A stretch of 64,000 nt of DNA, taken from Paenibacillus silagei. GTDB lineage: Bacteria > Bacillota > Bacilli > Paenibacillales > Paenibacillaceae. This document shows, piece after piece, positions 26,105-34,788 of this stretch (within the stretch, counting starts at the first letter, position 1; each line of letters begins with the position of its first letter). Under the pieces are notes generated by a model that was not told where the DNA came from, made no database searches, and saw only the letters and a list, made by a program, of their open reading frames with translations. The stretch covers positions 1 through 64,000 of the forward strand of contig NZ_JAGGLV010000031.1 of NCBI RefSeq assembly GCF_017874735.1, in the 5' to 3' direction. The position numbers and the translations under genes are program-made.

Positions 26105-27520
26105 ATGAACGTATCAAGTGGAAACAGCTTCGCCGTCCTTTTAAAGGACAGTACCGTTCCAGCGAGAAATTCTTCTATTTTCAAAAGGTTGTCTGCAGTA
26201 TCCCTGATCGCCGGACTCTCCGTGCTCACCGCTTGCGGCGGAAATGCCGCTCCCGGCAATGCAGTCACAGCGGACGGAGCAGCCGCCGCAGTCCCTGCTG
26301 CCAATGCCGCTCCGGCTGGAGGCGCACCGGTCACGATTGAATTCTGGTATGGGCTCGGCGGCAAGCTGGGTGAAAATATGGAATCGCTCATTCAGAAATT
26401 CAACGCCTCCCAGCAGGAGGTCATCGTCAAGGGAATCGTGCAGGGGGATTATACAGAGACCGAACAGAAGCTTCAGGCAGCGATTGCTGCCGGGCAGGTC
26501 CCGGCGGCGGTCCTCTCCTCCAATATCGATTGGGCGCGCAAGGGTTATTACGCCGCGATGGATGAGCTGATTGCCGAGCAGCCGGACTTCAATAAAGAGG
26601 ATTTCGTCCAGACCTTCCTGAACCAGGGCCAGGTTGACGGCAAGCAGTATTTCCTCCCGATGTATGGATCGACCCAGGTGATGTACTACCGTAAGGATGC
26701 TTTTGCGAAAAGCGGCATAGACGCCAGCCAGATTAAGACCTGGGAAGACCTCGCTGCAGCAGCGAAAAAGATGACCGTCTCCGAAGGCGGCAAAACCACC
26801 TTCTACGGCTGGGAACCGATGTGGGGCTCCGGCAATATGGTTGATGCCGCTCTCAGCAAAGGAGGCAGTATTCTTAGTGAGGACGGCACCAAGGTCACGA
26901 TTGATTCCCAGGAGTGGATCGACACCTGGGAGTTCTTCCGCAAAGCAATTCATGAGGACAAGACGATGCGCATTCATTCGGGCGGGCAAGGCTGGGAGTA
27001 CTGGTACAAGACGATTGACGATGTGATGAAAGGCCAGGCGGCCGGATACACCGGCTCCAGCGGCGACCAGGGCGACCTCGATTTCAGCGTCGTCTCCGCT
27101 ATGGAGCAACCGGGCTGGGCCGGAGCCGGCGAAGGCAAACCTGTCGCCGGGGCGAGTATGGCCGGTATTCCTGCCAAAGCCGGAGACGCCGAGAAGCAGG
27201 CAGCGATGAAATGGCTGACCTACTTCACAAGCTCCGAGAATACGGCCTTCTGGTCCATCCACACCGGCTATATTAGCGTCCGCCAGTCTGCGCTGGAAGA
27301 TCCGGCATTCGTCGCCTTCAGTGAGAGCAATCCGCAGATCAAGATTCCATTGCAGCAGGCGGCTCACGCTTCCCCTCCGTTCCAGGACCCGACAGGCGGC
27401 AAAATTAATGATGCCCTGACCATCGCAGCGGATAAGGTGCAGATTGAGAATATTCCGGCAGCCGAGGCGCTGAAGGAAGCGCAGCAGACGGCTCAGGCGG
27501 CACTGGATAAGCTGAAATAG
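26105..27520 (+). CDS. Extracellular sugar-binding lipoprotein (UgpB/MalE-like, SBP family 1)
   Basis: About 471 residues. A long N-terminal extension precedes the lipoprotein signal peptide (LSAVSLIAGLSVLTACGG, Cys as lipid site near residue 43), followed by an Ala/Gly/Pro-rich tether and a type 1 solute-binding domain starting VTIEFWYGLGG. WEDLAAAAKKM and GSSGDQGDLDF-type segments fit glycerol-3-phosphate/oligosaccharide-binding proteins. Three ATGs in a row open the frame; the third (26105) has the best spacing (7 nt) from GAGGAG. It captures substrate outside the membrane for the two preceding permeases. Ligand unknown. Confidence 0.88.
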   Translation: MNVSSGNSFAVLLKDSTVPARNSSIFKRLSAVSLIAGLSVLTACGGNAAPGNAVTADGAAAAVPAANAAPAGGAPVTIEFWYGLGGKLGENMESLIQKFNASQQEVIVKGIVQGDYTETEQKLQAAIAAGQVPAAVLSSNIDWARKGYYAAMDELIAEQPDFNKEDFVQTFLNQGQVDGKQYFLPMYGSTQVMYYRKDAFAKSGIDASQIKTWEDLAAAAKKMTVSEGGKTTFYGWEPMWGSGNMVDAALSKGGSILSEDGTKVTIDSQEWIDTWEFFRKAIHEDKTMRIHSGGQGWEYWYKTIDDVMKGQAAGYTGSSGDQGDLDFSVVSAMEQPGWAGAGEGKPVAGASMAGIPAKAGDAEKQAAMKWLTYFTSSENTAFWSIHTGYISVRQSALEDPAFVAFSESNPQIKIPLQQAAHASPPFQDPTGGKINDALTIAADKVQIENIPAAEALKEAQQTAQAALDKLK

Positions 27521-27580
27521 AACGGTTCAACTACGCATGGCGAAACAAAATCATCCTACCGGATGAATGAGATTACCTGT

Positions 27581-27779
27581 GTGCCAGCAAATGTATGCTA
27601 TTTTCCGCATACATTCGGGCCACATGCCTGTGTGCCAGCACAATGTATGCTGTTTTCCGCATACATTCAGGCCACTTGCCTGCGTGCCAGCACAATGTAT
27701 GCTGTTTTCCGCATACATCGGGCCACTTGCCTGCGTGCCAGCACAATGTATGCTGTTTTCCGCATACATTTGCTGGCAC
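27581..27779. repeat. Tandem array of four hairpin-forming 51/52-bp units
   Basis: Units begin with GTGCCAGC at 27581, 27632, 27684 and 27735 (spacing 51, 52, 51). Each contains ATGTATGC, a TNTTTTCC spacer and GCATACAT, i.e. an 8-bp or longer stem, and the first three carry a GGCCAC(T/A)TGCC linker. The last unit ends with TGCTGGCAC, the reverse complement of the unit start, so the array is bounded by inverted repeats. It fills much of the 400-nt gap between the sugar importer and the HAD gene; the downstream segment 27840-27869 holds a weak stem. No gene is seen here. Confidence 0.9.
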
Positions 27780-27920
27780 AATTAAAGAGCACTTATCCAC
27801 AACAAAAGAAAATCATAATTTCCTAAAGAAGAACAAATATACTGCCGTCTGATGAAGGCGGCGGTTTCTATCTGAATGTGAGAGCATCTTGACTATTCAA
27901 ATTATGAAGGGGGACGCTGC

Positions 27921-28727
27921 GTGATTGAGCTTAACACTCCGCAAGGAAACTATCCCGTATCGGCCATCCTGTTCGACAAGGATGGAACCTTACTACAGTT
28001 CGTATCCCTCTGGGGAAGCTGGGGCGAGTGCTTCCTGGACCAGTTCGCCCGCAAGCTTGAGCAGCGCGGACTGAGCTTCCCTGAGCAGCACCGGGCCTCC
28101 CTCCTGGGAACGGTTCATGATGCCGCAGGGAAGATCACCGATTACGACCGCAACGGTCCGCTCGCCATGGGCACGATGAGCGATCTGTACGCCATTGCGT
28201 CCTGGCAGGGGTATTCTCTCGGCCTATCCTGGGCCGAAGCGGTCGAACTGGTGGACTCCTGCCGGAATGCAGCGGATGCGATGCTGGAGCAGAGCCGTCC
28301 GGTCCGTCCTCTTCCCGGGCTGGTGCCCTTTCTGGACGCGTGCGCAGCCCAGGGCATACCTATGGCCGTAGTGACTGCCGATGAAACGGCGGCAGCCGAG
28401 AGTCATCTGCGCTGGCTGGGCATCCACCAGTATTTCACCGCCGTGATCGGCACAGATCAGGTGGAGCGGGGCAAGCCCTTCCCCGACATGGCGCTGCTTG
28501 CCTGCGGGCGGCTGGGGGTATCTCCGGCTGAAGCCGCCGTGATCGGCGATACGAACGGAGATATGCGGATGGCGAAGGCTGCGGGCACTGCCGTAGCCAT
28601 TGGGATTGCCGGCGGAATCACCGCCGGGCTGGCGGCAGACACGCGGGCTGACGGGACTCTTTTGCCGGATGCAGATTGTATCGTGTCCTCTTATGCGGAG
28701 CTTGGCGTACGAAGGATGGTACGATGA
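27921..28727 (+). CDS. HAD-superfamily phosphatase (phosphoglycolate-phosphatase-like)
   Basis: A 268-residue hydrolase. Motif I is FDKDGTLLQF with the nucleophile Asp, motif II lies in MAVVTADET, motif III is the Lys in ERGKPFPDM and motif IV IGDTNGDMRMA. The helical cap (~40-140) fits the Gph/beta-phosphoglucomutase subgroup. GTG 27921 has AAGGGGG 7 nt upstream. Its stop overlaps the start of the SMR transporter by 4 nt, so the two are co-translated. Substrate not predictable. Confidence 0.87.
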   Translation: MIELNTPQGNYPVSAILFDKDGTLLQFVSLWGSWGECFLDQFARKLEQRGLSFPEQHRASLLGTVHDAAGKITDYDRNGPLAMGTMSDLYAIASWQGYSLGLSWAEAVELVDSCRNAADAMLEQSRPVRPLPGLVPFLDACAAQGIPMAVVTADETAAAESHLRWLGIHQYFTAVIGTDQVERGKPFPDMALLACGRLGVSPAEAAVIGDTNGDMRMAKAAGTAVAIGIAGGITAGLAADTRADGTLLPDADCIVSSYAELGVRRMVR

Positions 28728-29065
28728 AGGCCGAAGGAGCCATGGCCTGGGTATTTCTTGCCTTAGCTATTGTCTTCGAGCTGTCCGGAACGGTCTCCAT
28801 GAAGCTGTCGCATGGCCTCACCCGGCCCTTGCCCTCTGTGCTGATGTTCGTATTCTACGGAATCAGCTTCACCTCACTGAGTGTCGCCCTCACCTCCATT
28901 AAGGTTGGAGTCGCTTATGCCGTATGGTCCGGGGCGGGTATCCTCCTGATTTCTCTGGCAGGGGCATTGTTGTTCGAAGAGCGGCTGACGGGCTCCTCTC
29001 TCCTATGGGTGACTGTGATTGTAGCCGGAATTATTGGTTTGAACATTAGTACCAAGGGGCATTAG
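28724..29065 (+). CDS. Small multidrug resistance (SMR) family transporter
   Basis: A 114-residue protein with four membrane helices and the SMR signature: Glu in helix 1 (AIVFELSGTVSMKLSHGLT) for proton/substrate binding, AYAVWSGAGILLISLAG in helix 3 and ISTKGH at the end. It works as a dual-topology dimer or as a pair with another SMR. ATG 28724 overlaps the HAD stop (ATGA); ATG 28742 would give the more typical 108 residues. No SMR partner is adjacent. Confidence 0.88.
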   Translation: MKAEGAMAWVFLALAIVFELSGTVSMKLSHGLTRPLPSVLMFVFYGISFTSLSVALTSIKVGVAYAVWSGAGILLISLAGALLFEERLTGSSLLWVTVIVAGIIGLNISTKGH

Positions 29066-29105
29066 CCTAACGATTATAAAATATTTCAAGGAGGCTTCGC
29101 TTGCT

Positions 29106-30032
29106 ATGAATTCATCTTCCACACCGGGCGTTACTGAACCGCTGCTGACGTTCCAGATTATTACAGACACCCATGTCACGGCCGATCCCGAGCATGAGTA
29201 CAATCAGAACTTCGGACGGGCGCTTGAGGATATAGCGGGACATACTCAAGGCAGCAGCGGAATCATGCACATTGGAGATATAACAAACAATGGCTTCCCG
29301 GAGGAGTATGAGGAGGTCCAGCGTATTCTTGAGCTGCATCAGGCGTCCTTGCCGCAGCTTCATTACACCTTGGGCAACCATGATGTCGGCCTCGGGCATT
29401 GGGAATCCCGCCTTGCGATGTATACTTCCCGTATGGGGATGCCAGGTCCTTATCATGATCACTGGATCGGCGGGTATCATTTCATCTTTCTCGGCACAGA
29501 GGAAGGGCTGCCTACGTTCTGCAGTCTATCCGCTGAACAGCTGCAGTGGCTGGACCGCAAGCTTGGTGAACACGCACCGGACAAAGCCAAGTCTAACGGG
29601 CAACTGCAGAAGGACCTGGAACAGACTCACCTGCCGGATCAGCCCGTCTTCCTCTTCCTGCACCAGCCGCTGAAGGATACGGTAGCCGGTTCACTGGAAT
29701 CTCAGGAATGGTACGGGGTAACACAGGATCAGGAGCTGCGTACTATTCTGTCGCGGCACCCGCAGACCTTGCTGTTCACCGGACATACCCACTGGGAGCT
29801 GGAGGTCAGCAACACGATGTTTCCCGGCAACGGGCAGACGGCTACAATGTTCAATGCTGCTTCGGTGGCCTACCTCTGGACGGATGCAGATGAACACAAG
29901 AGCGGCAGCCAGGGCTATTATATAGAAGTCTATGCTGATAAAGTGCTTGTACGGGGACGGGATTTTACTACCGGAACCTGGATTGAAGCGGCGCAATATG
30001 AGGTGGCGTATCCCGTTAACGCTCTACGGTAA
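29106..30032 (+). CDS. Calcineurin-like metallophosphoesterase
   Basis: A 308-residue enzyme with the complete two-metal motif series: ITDTHV (D-x-H), HIGDITNNG (GD), TLGNHDVG (GNHD), FLFLHQP (H) and FTGHTHWE (GHTH). This indicates phosphodiester or phosphomonoester hydrolysis; the subgroup is closest to cAMP-phosphodiesterase/purple-phosphatase-like proteins. There is no signal peptide, so cytoplasmic. AAGGAGG lies 11 nt before the ATG, a slightly long spacing. Confidence 0.87.
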   Translation: MNSSSTPGVTEPLLTFQIITDTHVTADPEHEYNQNFGRALEDIAGHTQGSSGIMHIGDITNNGFPEEYEEVQRILELHQASLPQLHYTLGNHDVGLGHWESRLAMYTSRMGMPGPYHDHWIGGYHFIFLGTEEGLPTFCSLSAEQLQWLDRKLGEHAPDKAKSNGQLQKDLEQTHLPDQPVFLFLHQPLKDTVAGSLESQEWYGVTQDQELRTILSRHPQTLLFTGHTHWELEVSNTMFPGNGQTATMFNAASVAYLWTDADEHKSGSQGYYIEVYADKVLVRGRDFTTGTWIEAAQYEVAYPVNALR

Positions 30033-30083
30033 ATTAGGGAATCATTGATGTATCAAGCAGGAGCAATGTGCTTCCTGCGCAAC

Positions 30084-30123
30084 AAAAGACGGCCCTCTCT
30101 CCCAAGAGAAGGCCGTCTTTCGT
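30084..30123. terminator. Bidirectional terminator
   Basis: AAAGACGGCC pairs with GGCCGTCTTT around an ~16-nt loop, between the convergent phosphoesterase and metQ genes. Confidence 0.88.
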
Positions 30124-30156
30124 TTACTTCGGTATAGGATGTAACCCGCGTATCTT

Positions 30157-31005
30157 CTATTTAAAAGCAGGCAGCGCGATGTCCGCGTAATTATCCTCCA
30201 GGAACTTCTTCACTTCCGGGCCGCTGATCGCCTTCGCCAGCTTCTGGATGGCTTCGGAATCCTTGTTGTCCTCACGGGCAACGAGGGTGATGGTGAAGGC
30301 GGAATCTTCACGCTCGGTGATCAGCGCATCCTTCTTCGGAGTCAGGCCCAGCGGGCTGGCATAGGCCGGCGTCATCGCTACCAGATCCGCATCATCCAGC
30401 ATCCGGGCCAGCATCAGCAGATCGACCTCCTCGAACTTATAGTTCTTCGGATTGGCAGTAATGTCAGCTTGGGTAGCCTGAATTCCTACCCCATCCTTCA
30501 GCGTGATCAACCCGGCATCTGCGAACATTTGCAGGGAGCGTCCAATATTGGAAGGATCATTCGCCATCACGAGCGTTGCTCCCTCGGGCAGATCAGCAAT
30601 ATTCTTGAAGCGTTTGGAGTACCCGCCGTAGATGGCATCATATACAGGCTGAACCGGCACCAGCTTTGCCCCTTTGCTGGCATTGAACTGTTCCATGTAC
30701 GGGACATGCTGGAAGAAGTTCGCATCCACCTCTTTATTCGCCAGTGCTTCGTTCGGCTGCACATTATCAGACAGCACGACAACCTCCATATCTACGCCTT
30801 CTTCCTTCAGAATCGGCTTCACGATGTCGAGGATATCCGTCATTGGCGGAATCAGCGAGGCTACTTTGATCTTCACAGGTCCGGTGCTGGTTGCCGCCGG
30901 TATCTCTTCCGCTTCTTTGCTGTTGCCGCAGCCTGCAAGTGCAAGCGTCAATACAAGCAGTACCAGTGCAAACGTGGTGGTCATTCTTCTTCCTGTTCTC
31001 TTCAT
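30157..31005 (-). CDS. metQ: Methionine ABC transporter substrate-binding lipoprotein
   Basis: A 282-residue NlpA-family lipoprotein. The signal peptide ends in LALAGCGNSK. The mature domain shows the family segments KVASLIPPMTDILDIVKPIL, NVQPNEALANKEVDANFFQH, YGGYSKRFKNIADLPEGA and ANDPSNIGRSLQMFADAGLI. It delivers methionine (or a methionine derivative) to MetI. ATG 31005 is preferred over TTG 31017. It is the last gene of metN-metI-metQ, 34 nt after metI. Confidence 0.9.
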   Translation of the reverse strand: MKRTGRRMTTTFALVLLVLTLALAGCGNSKEAEEIPAATSTGPVKIKVASLIPPMTDILDIVKPILKEEGVDMEVVVLSDNVQPNEALANKEVDANFFQHVPYMEQFNASKGAKLVPVQPVYDAIYGGYSKRFKNIADLPEGATLVMANDPSNIGRSLQMFADAGLITLKDGVGIQATQADITANPKNYKFEEVDLLMLARMLDDADLVAMTPAYASPLGLTPKKDALITEREDSAFTITLVAREDNKDSEAIQKLAKAISGPEVKKFLEDNYADIALPAFK

Positions 31006-31039
31006 GATATCTCTCAAGCCCCCATTATTGTATAGTATT

Positions 31040-31702
31040 CTAGCGTTTGTCCAGCAGTCTGGCTATCGTGCTTCCCGTGAACTGGATGAGCTGCACCAGC
31101 ACAATCATCACGAGAATGGCGTAGATCATCACCTCAGTCTCGAAGCGCTGATACCCGTAACGGATGGCGAAATCACCCACCCCGCCGCCGCCGACAACCC
31201 CCATTACGGTTGAAAAAGAAATGAAGCTGATCGTAGACGCCGTGAGTCCCAGCACCAGCCCTGAACGGGCCTCTACATACAGAAATTTGAAGATGATTCC
31301 CAGCTTGGATGCTCCCATCGACAATGCCGCTTCAATCGTTCCCCGCGGAACCTCCAGCAGTGATTGCTCTACCAGCCGTGAGTAATAAGCAATGGCAACG
31401 ATGGACAGCGGCACCGTGGCCGCCAGTGTGCCAATCGACGTACCTACGACCAGCCGCGTGAACGGAATCAGCGCCACCACCAGCAGCAGGAACGGAAACG
31501 AACGGATGACATTGACGATGCTGTTCAGCACCAGAGACAGCCCTCTATTCTCATACAACTGGCCTTTGCGGCAAAAATACAGCAGTGTCCCCAGCGGAAG
31601 ACCCACCAGCAGCGCAGCGCCTATGGCAATGCCGACCATGACAAAGGTCTCGCCGATAGACTGCCACATCTGATCCTGGTATTTCAGCATACTCTCAAAC
31701 AT
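31040..31702 (-). CDS. metI: Methionine ABC transporter permease
   Basis: A 220-residue permease with five to six helices. The family EAA loop is EAALSMGASKLGIIFKFLYV, and STVMGVVGGGGVGDFAIRYG near the C-terminus is typical of MetI. ATG 31702 overlaps the end of metN by 8 nt; longer frames run into metN and lack a ribosome binding site. It forms the homodimeric pore with MetN. Confidence 0.93.
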   Translation of the reverse strand: MFESMLKYQDQMWQSIGETFVMVGIAIGAALLVGLPLGTLLYFCRKGQLYENRGLSLVLNSIVNVIRSFPFLLLVVALIPFTRLVVGTSIGTLAATVPLSIVAIAYYSRLVEQSLLEVPRGTIEAALSMGASKLGIIFKFLYVEARSGLVLGLTASTISFISFSTVMGVVGGGGVGDFAIRYGYQRFETEVMIYAILVMIVLVQLIQFTGSTIARLLDKR

Positions 31703-32456
31703 CGGATGCCCCCGTTCTGCCGGTGATTCTCTCCCGGAAAGAGCCTGAATGAGTTCCCGGCGGGAGGAAGCCGCCCTCGCCACGGGAGAAGGAATCTACG
31801 ATTCGTCCGCCCTCCATGACGGATACCTCAGAACAGATGCTCCGCACGACATCCAGTTCATGTGTAACGATTACAATCGTTACGCCCAGGGAAGCATTAA
31901 TATGGCGCAGCACCTCCAGAATGTCCGCCGTGGTGCCCGGATCCAGCGCAGAGGTCGGTTCATCGCACAGCAGCAGCTTCGGATTGTTCGCCAGTGCGCG
32001 GGCAATCGCTACCCGCTGGCGCTGTCCGCCGCTGAGCTGGGCCGGATATTGCCCGGCTTTGTCTGCAAGGCCTACGAATTGCAGACATTCCTCCACCCGC
32101 TTCATCCGCCCTGCACGCGGCACTCCGGCAAGCTCCAGGGAGATCGCCACATTCCGGCTGACAGTGGCATTGCCGATCAGGTTAAAATGCTGAAAGATCA
32201 TACCGATTCTCTGCCGCTGCCGGCGCAGCTCCTTGTCCGGCAGCTCCGTAAGCCGCTGCCCGTCAACCGTAACCGTTCCTGCATCGGGCCGCTCCAGCAG
32301 ATTGATCAGCCGCAGGAGCGTGGACTTCCCCGCCCCGCTGGCGCCAATAATACCGTGAATGGCACCCGCCTGTACTTCAAGTGATACCTGATCGACAGCC
32401 GTATAAGGGCCGTCCTTCAGAGTGAAGCTCTTGCTAACCTGACTCAGCGAAAGAAT
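31695..32456 (-). CDS. metN: Methionine ABC transporter ATPase, short form with ATT start
   Basis: A 253-residue ATPase with Walker A GASGAGKSTLLR, Q-loop IFQHFNLIG, signature LSGGQRQRVAIARAL, Walker B LLLCDEPTSALD and VTHELDVV. The N-terminal part (LSLSQVSKSFTLKDG) is fully open, yet the frame contains no ATG, GTG or TTG between its upstream stop (32508-32510) and an internal Met after the Q-loop region start (32201), which would remove Walker A. ATT at 32456 has GGAGG exactly 7 nt upstream, so initiation at ATT is the best reading. The protein is ~90 residues shorter than usual MetN (~340) and lacks the C-terminal NIL domain that senses methionine. Confidence 0.8.
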   Translation of the reverse strand: MLSLSQVSKSFTLKDGPYTAVDQVSLEVQAGAIHGIIGASGAGKSTLLRLINLLERPDAGTVTVDGQRLTELPDKELRRQRQRIGMIFQHFNLIGNATVSRNVAISLELAGVPRAGRMKRVEECLQFVGLADKAGQYPAQLSGGQRQRVAIARALANNPKLLLCDEPTSALDPGTTADILEVLRHINASLGVTIVIVTHELDVVRSICSEVSVMEGGRIVDSFSRGEGGFLPPGTHSGSFRERITGRTGASDV

Positions 32457-32685
32457 ATGAAGCCCTCCCCTACAGACTGCCTGGACATGTTCCCTGAACC
32501 TTAGGACTTATTGTACTATAATTATTTAAAATCTGTTTCATTAAAAATCTCTTTAAATAATAAGGTATTTCTTCCGCTGTGTCATCATTTTTTTCAAAAT
32601 GATTGCTAAGCCCTTGGAAGAGCAGAGCATTATAAGGATGCTCGCCGCTCTATGGGATTATTCAAGGGAAGCAGGATAGTAGCAC

Positions 32686-32724
32686 AAAAACGGGTGCAGT
32701 CCCTGGTAGGACTGCACCCGTTTT
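32686..32724. terminator. Terminator of the first LplABC importer operon
   Basis: AACGGGTGCAGTCC pairs with GGACTGCACCCGTT, a ~14-bp stem with T tracts on both strands. It follows the LplC-like stop on the minus strand. The remainder of the 305-nt gap up to metN is AT-rich leader; I searched it for a SAM (S-box) or T-box structure and saw none. Confidence 0.88.
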
Positions 32725-32761
32725 GCTATTTTGCATACATCAGTCTATTCGCTCTGAACGC

Positions 32762-33724
32762 TTATTCTTTCACACTGCCGACATTAAGACCCACTACGAA
32801 ATACTTCTGCATGAACGGATACACCAGCAGTATAGGTACGGAGGCGACCACTGTGATAGCTGCCCGGATCGAAATCGGCGTGACCATCGCCCGTGCTGAA
32901 TTCTGATCCATCCCCACCCCGTTGGTAACGGTAGGGTTACCGTTAGAGTTCATCGTTGAAGACAGCAGCTTCATCAGCTCATACTGCAGTGTACTCAGAT
33001 GCTGCTTGGAGGAGGTGTAGATGAAAGCATCGAACCAGGCATTCCAGGCTCCGACCGCCACGAACAGCGCAATGGTCGCGAGTACCGGCTTACAGAGCGG
33101 GAAGACGACCCGCATGAAGATTTTGAAATCTCCGGCGCCGTCGATTCTGGCCGATTCCATCAGACTCTCCGGTATAGTCCCGATGTAAGTGCGGATGACG
33201 ATCATGTTGAACGCGCTGATCATCGATGGAATAACATAGACCCAGAAGCTGTTCAGCAGGCCCAGGTCCTTAATCAGGAAGTAGTTCGGGATCAGACCTG
33301 CGCTGAAATACATCGTCAGCACGAATACTACAGTAATAAACTTACGGAATACGTACTCCCTGCGGCTTAAGGTATACGCCAGCATGGTAGTCAGAAAAAT
33401 ATTAAGCAATGTAGAAATCACTGTACGTGCCACAGAAATCAGGAAAGCATCAAAAATCGTTCCGGTGGCAAAGATCGCCTTGTAATTCTGCACGGTCCAA
33501 TGCCGGGGCCATAAATAAATGCCGCCGCGGATCGTATCATTCCCTTCATTAAATGAAACAGCAATCGTATTGATAAATGGATATAAAGTCACAACCACCA
33601 GACAGACCATGAAGACCGTATTGAAGGAAGTGAACAAAAACGGTTCAAGTCTGCCGGTGCCTAAGTTTCTTTTCGCCGTAAAGCCTGCTTTATGCCCAGG
33701 GCTAATCTGCCGGTTATCCGCCAT
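32762..33724 (-). CDS. Carbohydrate ABC transporter permease, LplC/YtcP type
   Basis: A 320-residue permease with six helices; EAA loop ESARIDGAGDFKIFMRVVFP and C-terminal FMQKYFVVGLNVGSVKE, the signature ending of LplC-type CUT1 permeases. It overlaps the LplB-like stop by one nucleotide (TAATG). Last gene of the importer operon, followed by a strong terminator. Confidence 0.92.
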   Translation of the reverse strand: MADNRQISPGHKAGFTAKRNLGTGRLEPFLFTSFNTVFMVCLVVVTLYPFINTIAVSFNEGNDTIRGGIYLWPRHWTVQNYKAIFATGTIFDAFLISVARTVISTLLNIFLTTMLAYTLSRREYVFRKFITVVFVLTMYFSAGLIPNYFLIKDLGLLNSFWVYVIPSMISAFNMIVIRTYIGTIPESLMESARIDGAGDFKIFMRVVFPLCKPVLATIALFVAVGAWNAWFDAFIYTSSKQHLSTLQYELMKLLSSTMNSNGNPTVTNGVGMDQNSARAMVTPISIRAAITVVASVPILLVYPFMQKYFVVGLNVGSVKE

Positions 33725-34698
33725 TATAACAACCTCTCTTCCCCAAGCCGCTTGGAAATCCCGTTAGCCATAAGCAGCAATGTCACGCTGACCACCGTTT
33801 TGAAAATCCCGCCAGCGGTTGCGAGTGAATAATTCCCTTGTGCAAGTCCGTATTTAAGCACGAAAATGTCTATCGTTTCGGCCCAGTCTACAACCAGTCC
33901 GTTGCCGAGCAGGTACTGCACTTCAAAGCCTGCTTCCAGCACATGTCCTATGGACATAATCATCAGAATAACAATGGTTGCCTTGATGCCAGGCAGGGTT
34001 ACGTGCATCATTTTCTTGTAACGGTTCGCACCGTCAATCTCTGCAGCCTCATACAGGGCAGGGTCAATGGAAGCGATGGCTGCCAGATAAATAATGGTAT
34101 TCCAGCCCACTTCCTTCCACACATGTGAAGCCCCTACAATTCCCCAGAAATACTTGCCTTCACTGAGCCACAAAATCGGCTCTTTAATCAGATGCAGCTT
34201 CATCAGAACGATATTTACGATCCCGTCATTGATGGACAGCGAGGTCGCCACAATACCGGTAACGATAATCCACGATAGGAAATGGGGCAGATAAGAGATC
34301 GTCTGCACGGTTCTTTTCCAGAATACTTTCTTAATCTCGTTAAGCAGCAACGCCAGCACGATGGCTGTGACGAAGCCGAGGATCAGATTGATAACCCCCA
34401 TAGCCAGCGTATTGCGCAGGACACGAATGAAATTATCATCGGTGAACAAAAACTTGAACTGCTTCAGTCCCACCCATTCCTGCTCGCCGAAGGACTTGGC
34501 CGGTCTGTAGTTCTGGAACGCCATGGTCCAGCCCCACACAGGAACGTAGGCAAAAAGGATAATGTAGAGCATTAAAGGCACGGACATCCAGATCAGCTGT
34601 TGTTGATTCTTAATCACGCGCCAGGTAATCGGCTGCTTTTTCTTCTTGTTCTTCTTCGGACGCCGGACGCCAGTATCTATTTCTAAGGTCTCATCCAT
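33724..34698 (-). CDS. Carbohydrate ABC transporter permease, LplB type
   Basis: A 324-residue permease. A Lys-rich cytoplasmic N-terminus (~12-30) precedes six helices. AFQNYRPAKSF and the EAA loop EAAEIDGANRYKKMMHVTLP are family features. It forms the pore with the LplC-like protein. Substrates of this group are complex plant or host glycans such as aldotetraouronate and oligogalacturonides; the exact one here is unknown. Confidence 0.92.
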   Translation of the reverse strand: MDETLEIDTGVRRPKKNKKKKQPITWRVIKNQQQLIWMSVPLMLYIILFAYVPVWGWTMAFQNYRPAKSFGEQEWVGLKQFKFLFTDDNFIRVLRNTLAMGVINLILGFVTAIVLALLLNEIKKVFWKRTVQTISYLPHFLSWIIVTGIVATSLSINDGIVNIVLMKLHLIKEPILWLSEGKYFWGIVGASHVWKEVGWNTIIYLAAIASIDPALYEAAEIDGANRYKKMMHVTLPGIKATIVILMIMSIGHVLEAGFEVQYLLGNGLVVDWAETIDIFVLKYGLAQGNYSLATAGGIFKTVVSVTLLLMANGISKRLGEERLL

Positions 34699-34735
34699 AT
34701 TCGTTGTCTCCTACTCCATCAAATTAATGTAAGGC

Positions 34736-34758
34736 GGAAGGCCGGTTGACGGCCTTCC
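34736..34758 (-). terminator. Intergenic hairpin between binding protein and permease genes
   Basis: GGAAGGCCG...CGGCCTTCC with a short loop and a poor T tract, in the 90-nt gap after the lplA-like gene. In importer operons such hairpins commonly stabilise the binding-protein mRNA or thin transcription into the permeases. Role inferred. Confidence 0.6.
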
Positions 34759-34788
34759 ACCTTCTAAAACCCGGTACCAGACCTTACG

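Noticed and set aside
26141..27367. Long minus-strand frame (408 codons) opposite the sugar-binding protein gene
   Set aside because: A shadow caused by GC-rich third positions of the real gene; no ribosome binding site or recognisable domain.
27551..27852. Several overlapping short reading frames in the 27.6-kb repeat array
   Set aside because: They arise on both strands from the repeated sequence, have no ribosome binding sites and overlap one another.
32457..32685. SAM riboswitch (S-box) upstream of metN
   Set aside because: None of the conserved S-box core is visible in the AT-rich leader.
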